The notes under the pieces were generated by a model. That model searched no databases. It saw only the letters and a program-made list of their open reading frames with translations, and was not told where the DNA came from. This document shows, piece after piece, positions 17,867-22,313 of a stretch of DNA of 22,313 nt (its first letter is position 1; each line of letters opens with the position of its first letter). Location: assembly GCA_035556655.1 (NCBI GenBank), contig DATMFW010000017.1:1-22313 (forward strand), written 5' to 3'. Made by a program: the position numbers and the translations under genes. The DNA comes from JBDSKH01 sp035556655. Its GTDB lineage: Bacteria > Actinomycetota > Actinomycetes > Actinomycetales > Microbacteriaceae.

Positions 17867-18523
17867 ATGAGCGAATTGGCCACCTCCCGGCTCCGCTGGG
17901 CGCGCCGGATCGCCCAACTGCTTCTCGGACTCTTCCTCTACGGCATCGCGATCGCCCTCATGGTGCGGGCCGGCATCGGCGTCTCGCCGTGGGATGTGCT
18001 CACCCAGGGCCTCGTCATCCAGACCGGGCTGGCGTTCGGACTGCTCACCAACCTGATCGGCGTGGTCGTACTGCTGCTGTGGATCCCGATCCGCCAACGG
18101 CCCGGCGTCGGCACCGTGCTCAACGTGCTGCTCATCGGCCCGAGTGCGCAGCTCGGCCTCTGGCTGATCCCGCAGCAGCACGAGGTCTGGCTGCAGGTCC
18201 TCGTCTTCGCCGGCGGGCTCGCGCTGCTCGCGGTCGCCACCGGCCTGTACATCGGCGCCCGGCTGGGTCCGGGGCCGCGCGACGGCCTGATGACCGGGCT
18301 GGTGCGACGCACCGGATGGCGGATCTGGATCGTGCGCACCGGCATCGAGGTGACGGTCCTGGTGATCGGCTGGATCCTCGGCGGTCAGGTCGGGGTGGGG
18401 ACTCTCGCCTTCGCCCTGCTCATCGGCCCGATGGTGAATGTCACGCTGCCGCTGCTGACGGTCCCGGGCGGGCCGGCCCCGGCATCCACCGAGACCGTCC
18501 CGACCCGGGCGGCCGCCCCTTAG
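17867..18523 (+). CDS. yczE: YczE/YyaS/YitT-family integral membrane protein
   Basis: A 218-residue membrane protein with about five or six helices. Conserved features of the YczE group are LLLGLFLYGIAIALMVRAGIGVSPWDVLTQG (about 19-48), TGLYIGARLGPGPRDGLMTGL (125-145) and the helix starting IVRTGIEV. The biochemical role of YczE is not settled; a transport or permease-like role is often assumed. Pairing with a divergent MocR regulator suggests the transported or sensed compound is related to a pyridoxal-linked or amino-acid-like metabolite, which is inference. ATG at 17867 is used, since upstream in-frame codons would overlap the regulator gene. The stop overlaps the stop of the TipA-like gene on the other strand (4 bp shared). 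Confidence 0.88.
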   Translation: MSELATSRLRWARRIAQLLLGLFLYGIAIALMVRAGIGVSPWDVLTQGLVIQTGLAFGLLTNLIGVVVLLLWIPIRQRPGVGTVLNVLLIGPSAQLGLWLIPQQHEVWLQVLVFAGGLALLAVATGLYIGARLGPGPRDGLMTGLVRRTGWRIWIVRTGIEVTVLVIGWILGGQVGVGTLAFALLIGPMVNVTLPLLTVPGGPAPASTETVPTRAAAP

Positions 18524-18939
18524 AGGTTGCGCTCCGCGTATTCGCGCATCGTGTCGCGCACGAAGGTCGCGCCCTCGATGCCGCCGTAGTTGCGGGCGAA
18601 GCGCTCGTCGGCGACGTACATCTCGCCGAGTCCCGTGAAGTACTCCTTCGTCGGGCCCGCCCCGCCGCCTCCGGGGGTTCCGGGGATGCCCCGGAGCCAC
18701 TCGAACTGACGCTGCGCGAGGGCCTGCGCCTCATCGGACGCCGGGTCGATGCCGCGGCCTGCGGCCTCGATCCAATCCGATCCGAGCAGGCTCATCTTCG
18801 CCTTCCAGGCCGCGCGGTCCTCATCGGACAGCCCGCGCCACCAGGCATCGCTCGAGGCGTAGGCCTCCTTCCCCCAGCGTTCCTCGACCTCGTCGCGGTA
18901 CCGCGTGTGGTCGAATCCGTCGAACATGTCCTCTGCCAT
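18520..18939 (-). CDS. Internal translation product of tipA (TipAS short form)
   Basis: In-frame start at Met114 of the TipA-like protein, giving 139 residues that cover exactly the ligand-binding domain. The site AAGGAGGTGA (rc of 18947-18956) is fully complementary to the 16S anti-Shine-Dalgarno end and lies 7 nt before the ATG. The upstream residues ELEGGEKP are needed for neither the helix nor the TipAS fold. In Streptomyces lividans a short TipAS is made the same way and acts as a drug sink; production here is inferred. Confidence 0.6.
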   Translation of the reverse strand: MAEDMFDGFDHTRYRDEVEERWGKEAYASSDAWWRGLSDEDRAAWKAKMSLLGSDWIEAAGRGIDPASDEAQALAQRQFEWLRGIPGTPGGGGAGPTKEYFTGLGEMYVADERFARNYGGIEGATFVRDTMREYAERNL

Positions 18940-19278
18940 CGGTTTCTCACCTCCTTCCAGTTCGGTGATGGTGCGCTCGACGCTGGACATCTGCCTGCCG
19001 ATGCGCTCCTGTTCCCGGGACAGCCATTCCAGATGGGTGCGCAGCGCGGCGGTGTCGTCGCGCTGACCCTCGAGCACCTCGGCGATCGCGGGGATCCCGA
19101 GCCCGAGCTCGCGCAGCAGCAGCACGCGCTGCAGCCGGACGAGCGCGTCGGCGTCGTAGTAGCGGTACCCGTTGGTCCCGATGCGGCTGGGCTTCACGAT
19201 GCCGACGTCGTCGTAATGACGAAGCGTCCGGCTCGTGGTGCCGGCCAGCCGGGCGATGTCCTGAATGGACCAGTCCAT
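18520..19278 (-). CDS. tipA: TipA-like MerR-family regulator with TipAS drug-binding domain
   Basis: A 252-residue activator, nearly the length I recall for Streptomyces TipAL. The MerR helix-turn-helix is at 4-40 (IQDIARLAGTTSRTLRHYDDVGIV), followed by a wing with NGYRYYDADALVRLQ and a coiled dimerisation helix to about 108. Residues 114-252 are the TipAS domain, marked by MFDGFDHTRYRDEVEERWG, WWRGLSDEDRAAW and FARNYGGIEGATFVRDTMREYA. TipAS domains bind thiopeptide and other hydrophobic ligands and switch the promoter on. ATG at 19278 has AAGGAGG six nt upstream. An internal in-frame ATG with an even stronger ribosome site could give the free ligand-binding domain. It probably regulates its own promoter at 19302-19332. 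No efflux gene is adjacent in the same direction, so further targets are not visible. Confidence 0.93.
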   Translation of the reverse strand: MDWSIQDIARLAGTTSRTLRHYDDVGIVKPSRIGTNGYRYYDADALVRLQRVLLLRELGLGIPAIAEVLEGQRDDTAALRTHLEWLSREQERIGRQMSSVERTITELEGGEKPMAEDMFDGFDHTRYRDEVEERWGKEAYASSDAWWRGLSDEDRAAWKAKMSLLGSDWIEAAGRGIDPASDEAQALAQRQFEWLRGIPGTPGGGGAGPTKEYFTGLGEMYVADERFARNYGGIEGATFVRDTMREYAERNL

Positions 19279-19301
19279 GGCCGTCCTCCTTTCCGCATGC
19301 G

Positions 19302-19332
19302 ACGGTACGGGTTGACGCTACGTCAAGGTCAA
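19302..19332 (-). promoter_or_regulatory. MerR-type promoter of tipA, 19-bp spacer with palindrome
   Basis: On the minus strand TTGACC (rc of 19327-19332) and TACCGT (rc of 19302-19307) are separated by 19 bp, the over-long spacing typical of MerR-regulated promoters. The spacer holds TTGACG-TAG-CGTCAA (19312-19326), a palindrome with 6-bp arms. The activator would bind here and untwist the DNA when ligand is bound. The ribosome site follows within about 20 nt of the expected start. Confidence 0.75.
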
Positions 19333-19344
19333 GGTCACGCTCCC

Positions 19345-19425
19345 CCGTTGTGCAGGAGTTCCGCGCAGCGGGGCAGCAACTTCAGGCTGTGCAGTCCTGC
19401 ACAACGGACAACTCCTGCACAACGG
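19345..19425. repeat. 81-bp element bounded by 16-bp inverted repeats
   Basis: CCGTTGTGCAGGAGTT (19345-19360) and its exact reverse complement (19410-19425) bound the element. A second direct copy of TCCTGCACAACGG is at 19395-19407, 18 bp before the one at 19413-19425. Inside are GTGCAG-TC-CTGCAC (19389-19402) and CCGC-GCA-GCGG (19361-19371). No coding capacity. It sits between the divergent tipA and DUF4097 promoters. It could be a dispersed extragenic repeat, an attenuating stem-loop or a regulator site. Confidence 0.6.
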
Positions 19426-19431
19426 CCGCGC

Positions 19432-19460
19432 TTGACGGATGCGGACTCGCGATATATCGT
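19432..19460 (+). promoter_or_regulatory. Promoter of the DUF4097-PadR operon
   Basis: TTGACG (19432-19437), 17 bp, TATCGT (19455-19460), which fits TANNNT. The -10 box lies within the first CGATATATCG palindrome. The start would be near 19467, followed by a leader with AAGGAGGG (19498-19505) ahead of the ATG at 19511. Confidence 0.7.
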
Positions 19461-19488
19461 GACTCTCACCACACGCGATATATCGCGT
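19448..19488. promoter_or_regulatory. Two PadR operator palindromes
   Basis: CGCGATATATCGTG (19448-19461) and ACGCGATATATCGCGT (19473-19488) share the core CGATATATCG with centres 26 bp apart. The second is a perfect 16-bp palindrome. One covers the -10 box and the other the early leader, an ideal arrangement for repression. A PadR regulator is encoded second in the operon, so autoregulation is likely. Confidence 0.7.
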
Positions 19489-19510
19489 TCAATCGAAAAG
19501 GAGGGCCGGG

Positions 19511-20311
19511 ATGGCCCAGGAGAAGTGGCTCGTCGACGGCCCCAAGACGATCGACATTGAAAGCGCTCGCGCCCTGAAGGTCGGGCTGATCGGCGGCCAG
19601 ATCGACATCGTCGCCCACGACGAGCCCGGCGTGCGCGTCGAGGTGCACTCGGTGACCGGCAAAGAGCTGAAGATCAGCGTCGACGGCGACACCGTCGAGA
19701 TCGACCACCCCCAGCTCAGCTGGGACAACTGGATCGACGTGTTCAAGAGCTGGACAGGCAAGGCCCGCGCTGATGTCAGCGTGATGGTCCCGCGCGACAT
19801 CAAGGTCAAGCTCGGCGTCGTCTCGGCGAGCGCGCTGCTCAGCGGCGTGAATGAGGATGCCAGCCTCAGCACCGTCAGCGGCGACCTCGTCATCGACGGG
19901 GTGAGCGGCGACCTGTCGCTCAACTCCGTCAGCGGCGAGATCACCGTGCGCAACCACTACGGCAAGATCGACGCCCACAGCGTGAGCGGCGACATCACGG
20001 CGGCGGGCACCCTGATGCGCTTCGCCAGCGACAGCGTCAGCGGCGCCGTCGTGCTCGACTCGGTCGACATCCCCGACGAGATCAAGGTCAACACCGTGAG
20101 CGGTGCCGTCACCGTGCGGCTGGATGCGGAGGTCCCGCTCTCCTACGCGCTCAACACCGTGGGTGGCCGGCTTCAGCTCGGCGACCACACGGTCTCGGGC
20201 GTGAAGGGTCGCTACACCGGCAAGTTCGGCGACCTCGACAAGCGCTGGACCGACCTGCGCGTCAACACGGTCGGCGGCGACGTCAGCCTGCTGCGCGCGG
20301 TGAGGGCATGA
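19511..20311 (+). CDS. DUF4097 family protein with VSG beta-solenoid repeats
   Basis: A 266-residue protein without signal peptide or membrane segment, so probably cytoplasmic. From about residue 95 it consists of short beta-strand repeats with a V-S-G or V-G-G turn at 122, 131, 140, 158, 176, 196, 217, 228 and 254 (for example STVSGDLVIDGVSGDLSL). This is the pattern of the DUF4097 (putative adhesin-like) beta-solenoid. The N-terminal 60 residues also form strand-like repeats. Its function is unknown. It is co-transcribed with a PadR regulator, with ATG of padR overlapping its TGA (ATGA), so the two products are made in a coupled way and may act together in one stress-response circuit. ATG at 19511 has GGAGG six nt upstream. 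Confidence 0.88.
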   Translation: MAQEKWLVDGPKTIDIESARALKVGLIGGQIDIVAHDEPGVRVEVHSVTGKELKISVDGDTVEIDHPQLSWDNWIDVFKSWTGKARADVSVMVPRDIKVKLGVVSASALLSGVNEDASLSTVSGDLVIDGVSGDLSLNSVSGEITVRNHYGKIDAHSVSGDITAAGTLMRFASDSVSGAVVLDSVDIPDEIKVNTVSGAVTVRLDAEVPLSYALNTVGGRLQLGDHTVSGVKGRYTGKFGDLDKRWTDLRVNTVGGDVSLLRAVRA

Positions 20312-20922
20312 CCCCGGCGGTCTTCGCGCACGGGCACCTGCGGCTGTACCTGCTGAGCCTGCTGGCCGAACGGTCGATGCACGGCTACGAACTCATCCAG
20401 GCGCTCTCCGACCGGTTCGGCGGCACCTACGTGCCGAGCGCGGGCACCATCTACCCGCGGCTGGCGAAGCTGGAGGAGGAGGGGCTCGTCACCAAGGAGG
20501 CCGACGGCCGCAAGACCGTGTACGCGATCACGGACGCCGGCCGCGCCGAGCTGGAGGCCAGGGCCGGCGAACTCGACGGCATCGAGGTCGAGCTCACCGA
20601 CTCGGTGCGCCGGCTCGCCGACGAGGTGCGCGCCTCGGTCACCGACGCGATGAAGACCCTTCGCGCCGACCTGGCCGCCGCCGCGCGCGAGGTGCGCGAG
20701 GAACCGGGCCCGCGTCAGGGCCCCGACAACGGCGACACCCGGGTGCAGTCGCGCCGGCGGCTGAGCGAGGCCGAGACCGCGATCCACGAGTTCCGCAGCG
20801 AGGTCCGGACCGAGTTGCGCATGCAGGTGGCGAACGGCGTCCTCGAGCAGGAGGTGGTGGACATCATCACCGAGGGCCTCCGCGAGATCCGGCGCGACGT
20901 GATCGCCGCGCTCCGCAGCTAG
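20308..20922 (+). CDS. PadR-family transcriptional regulator
   Basis: A 204-residue repressor. The PadR winged helix spans about 11-82 with the signature MHGYELIQAL, SAGTIYPRLAKLEEEGLV and the wing KEADGRKTVYAITDAGRAEL. The C-terminal half (about 90-204) is charged and helical, with a Pro/Gly/Asp-rich break at 132-144, and would serve dimerisation. This is longer than the short PadR type of about 110 residues and has no PadR C-terminal signature I can name. It overlaps the DUF4097 gene by 4 bp and probably binds the CGATATATCG sites upstream. Its TAG stop overlaps the stop of the methyltransferase gene on the other strand within a shared CTAG. Confidence 0.9.
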   Translation: MTPAVFAHGHLRLYLLSLLAERSMHGYELIQALSDRFGGTYVPSAGTIYPRLAKLEEEGLVTKEADGRKTVYAITDAGRAELEARAGELDGIEVELTDSVRRLADEVRASVTDAMKTLRADLAAAAREVREEPGPRQGPDNGDTRVQSRRRLSEAETAIHEFRSEVRTELRMQVANGVLEQEVVDIITEGLREIRRDVIAALRS

Positions 20923-21671
20923 GCGGGCAGCACTCCGATCGCGGCGGTCCCGTCGAGCTCGTCGTCGTGCACGGAGCGCGCCTCGAGACCGGCGGCGGTC
21001 ATCAGAGCCACGGTCGCCGGAGCCTGCCGCACGCTGGTCTCGACGAGCAGCACCCCGCCCGGCGCCAGCCACTCCGGCGCCGCGGCGATGACGCGGCGCT
21101 GCACGTCGAAGCCGTCGGCACCGCCGTCGAGAGCGATCGCGGGCTCGTGATCGCGCGCCTCGGACGGCATCAGCGCGATCTCCGCCGTGGGCACGTACGG
21201 CGCGTTGGCCAGCAGGACGCCGATCCGCCCCCGGAGCGCAGGAGGCAGGGCCGCGTAGAGATCGCCCTCGTGCACCCGCGCGGGGTCGAGCGTGGTCCGG
21301 GCGACCCGCACGGCGGCGGGATCGAGTTCGGCCGCATGCACCTCGACGCCCGGGGCTTCGGCCGCGAGCGCCGCCGCCACGGCGGCCGCCCCCGCGCAGA
21401 GTTCGACCGCGATCACCCCCGGCCCCGCGAACGGCAGCGCCTGATCCACCAGCACGCCGCTGCGGGCACGCGGCACGAAGACACCCGGTGCCACGGCGAT
21501 GCGCAGGCCGCGGAAGGCCGCCCAGCCGAGGATCACCTCGAGAGGCTCGCCCGCGATCCGCCGCTGCACGAGCCGTTCGAGTTCGTCGCCGGATGCCGCC
21601 TCGGCCAGCAGCGCCGCCTCATCCTCCGCGAACACGCAGCCGGCGGCCCGCAGCCGCTCGACGACGCTCAC
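20919..21671 (-). CDS. PrmC/HemK-related protein N5-glutamine methyltransferase, substrate unknown
   Basis: A 250-residue SAM-dependent methyltransferase related to, but distinct from, PrmC. The helical N-terminal region is followed by RRIAGEPLEVILGWAAFRGLRIAVAPGVFVPRARS (38-71), the usual HemK linker. SAM motif I is VELCAGAAAVAAAL (89-102), an acidic AELDPAAV follows (114-121), and the active-site tetrapeptide is NAPY (156-159) instead of NPPY. NAPY is, as I remember, characteristic of the actinobacterial PrmC-related group. In motif I the second glycine of the usual GxG is Ala, so SAM binding deserves a check. The start is GTG at 21671, overlapping the TGA of the upstream gene as GTGA; extending further upstream would run into that gene in another frame. 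Confidence 0.85.
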   Translation of the reverse strand: MSVVERLRAAGCVFAEDEAALLAEAASGDELERLVQRRIAGEPLEVILGWAAFRGLRIAVAPGVFVPRARSGVLVDQALPFAGPGVIAVELCAGAAAVAAALAAEAPGVEVHAAELDPAAVRVARTTLDPARVHEGDLYAALPPALRGRIGVLLANAPYVPTAEIALMPSEARDHEPAIALDGGADGFDVQRRVIAAAPEWLAPGGVLLVETSVRQAPATVALMTAAGLEARSVHDDELDGTAAIGVLPA

Positions 21672-22300
21672 CCCGAGAAGCCCACCGGGACGTAGAGGTC
21701 CTGCACGCGATCCGCCGCGGCCGTGTGGTCGTTGCGGGTGTAGATGCCGCACGCCACCTCGCGGCAGTCGACGTGGTCGTCGAAGGGCTCCGGAACCTCG
21801 AGGTACGCGGTGAACGTGCCCGTCGCACGGTCGTCGTAGCTGCGGGCGCCGAACAGCTTCCACGCCCAGTCGTCGTTGATCCAGTTGCTCGGCGCGTACT
21901 GCACGGCACCCTCGTCGACGTCCTGAGCCTCCTGGGTCGGCACGCCGCCGAGGCAGGGGCCCGGCTTGATGGTCGGGTCGGCGGGGATCGCGCAGATCGC
22001 CACATAGATGCCGCGAGCGGGGTCGTACCCGCTGCCGGTCACGATGATGTGCTGCCCCGGCTCGAGCGAGGCGGTGTCGAGTTCACCCTCATCGGCAGCG
22101 ACCCGGATGCTGCGGTCGCGCCCGTCGTCCCCCGTCGCGCTCGCGCTGTGCGGCCACTGCTCCCCCGCGGGGGCCTGGTTGGACAGCCCCTGGTCCTGGT
22201 GGGTGAGGATCGGGACGACCACGATCCCGGCGACGACGAGCAGCGCCAGCACGAGGGCGCCGACCCCCCACACCCACCACCGTCGCCGCGTTCTGCTCAC
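21668..22300 (-). CDS. Membrane-anchored Ig-like (neocarzinostatin/HtaA-type) extracellular protein
   Basis: A 210-residue protein with a basic N-terminus and one membrane segment (about 8-31), then an extracellular domain. TGSGYDPARGIYVAICAIP (88-106), GPCLGG (114-119) and CGIYTRNDHTAAADRVQDLYVPVGF (184-208) resemble the Ig-like module that I recall from neocarzinostatin-like and HtaA-associated actinobacterial proteins. Four cysteines (103, 116, 179, 184) could form two disulfides. The exact role is unknown. The start is GTG at 22300, with TAGGAT 6 nt before it. It is translationally coupled to the methyltransferase gene by a GTGA overlap, though the two products have no obvious shared function. 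Confidence 0.75.
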   Translation of the reverse strand: MSRTRRRWWVWGVGALVLALLVVAGIVVVPILTHQDQGLSNQAPAGEQWPHSASATGDDGRDRSIRVAADEGELDTASLEPGQHIIVTGSGYDPARGIYVAICAIPADPTIKPGPCLGGVPTQEAQDVDEGAVQYAPSNWINDDWAWKLFGARSYDDRATGTFTAYLEVPEPFDDHVDCREVACGIYTRNDHTAAADRVQDLYVPVGFSG

Positions 22301-22306
22301 CGGATG

Positions 22307-22312
22307 ATCCTA
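22307..22312 (-). promoter_or_regulatory. -10 box at the right edge, leaderless start
   Basis: TAGGAT on the minus strand ends 6 nt before the GTG at 22300. The -35 would lie outside the window. Confidence 0.35.
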
Positions 22313-22313
22313 G

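Noticed and set aside
19345..19425. Interpretation as an insertion sequence or transposon end pair
   Set aside because: Only 81 bp, no transposase and no flanking target duplication (bases either side differ), so mobility is not supported. It is kept only as a structured repeat.
21672..21863. Extension of the methyltransferase to an ATG at 21863
   Set aside because: The added 64 residues are Arg/Pro/Gly-rich and overlap the upstream coding gene in another frame. GTG at 21671 gives the usual coupled overlap.

Overview
The window looks like chromosomal DNA of a high-GC actinobacterium, most likely Microbacteriaceae and possibly Microbacterium. The reasons are the very high G+C at third codon positions, a split PntAA/PntAB/PntB transhydrogenase, a TipA-type MerR regulator, and several genes whose start codon lies 6-8 nt after a TANNNT -10 box, as in leaderless actinobacterial transcripts. 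No rRNA, tRNA, CRISPR, insertion sequence or phage gene is visible. The family assignment is inferred from gene content and was not computed.

Layout. 1-2619 (-): the operon pntAA-pntAB-pntB for a proton-translocating transhydrogenase, with pntB cut by the left edge. 2758-4593 (-): recQ helicase. 4655-8608 (-): a very large secreted nuclease/5'-nucleotidase fusion. 8796-9644 (+): an EamA-type transporter, divergent from the nuclease. 9661-11496 (-): a DEAD-box RNA helicase with a long Arg-rich N-terminal tail. 11737-12744 (+): a lipoprotein alpha/beta hydrolase. 12828-16271 (-): an RND-type permease without a partner gene. 16377-17804 (-) and 17867-18523 (+): a divergent MocR regulator / YczE membrane protein pair. 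18520-19278 (-): a TipA-like MerR regulator. 19511-20922 (+): a DUF4097 / PadR operon. 20919-22300 (-): a secreted or anchored Ig-like protein followed by a PrmC-related methyltransferase.

How the parts work together. The pnt genes are translationally coupled through ATGA and GTGA overlaps. The nuclease fusion could convert extracellular DNA to nucleosides and phosphate. Its upstream region holds a -35/-10 pair with a candidate PHO-box-like direct repeat just behind it. From 16.4 to 20.9 kb there are three local regulatory circuits, each with a visible candidate operator: MocR/YczE (inverted repeat at the centre of overlapping divergent promoters), TipA (19-bp-spacer MerR promoter with a palindrome), and PadR/DUF4097 (two CGATATATCG palindromes, one covering the -10 box).

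Every intergenic stretch is shorter than 300 bp. Most of them hold promoters or stem-loops. Two stem-loop elements share the core AACTCCTGC and may belong to a genome-wide repeat family. I do not see a clearly new multi-gene system. The observations most worth following are the conserved internal start in tipA, the PadR palindromes, and the possible phosphate control of the nuclease fusion.
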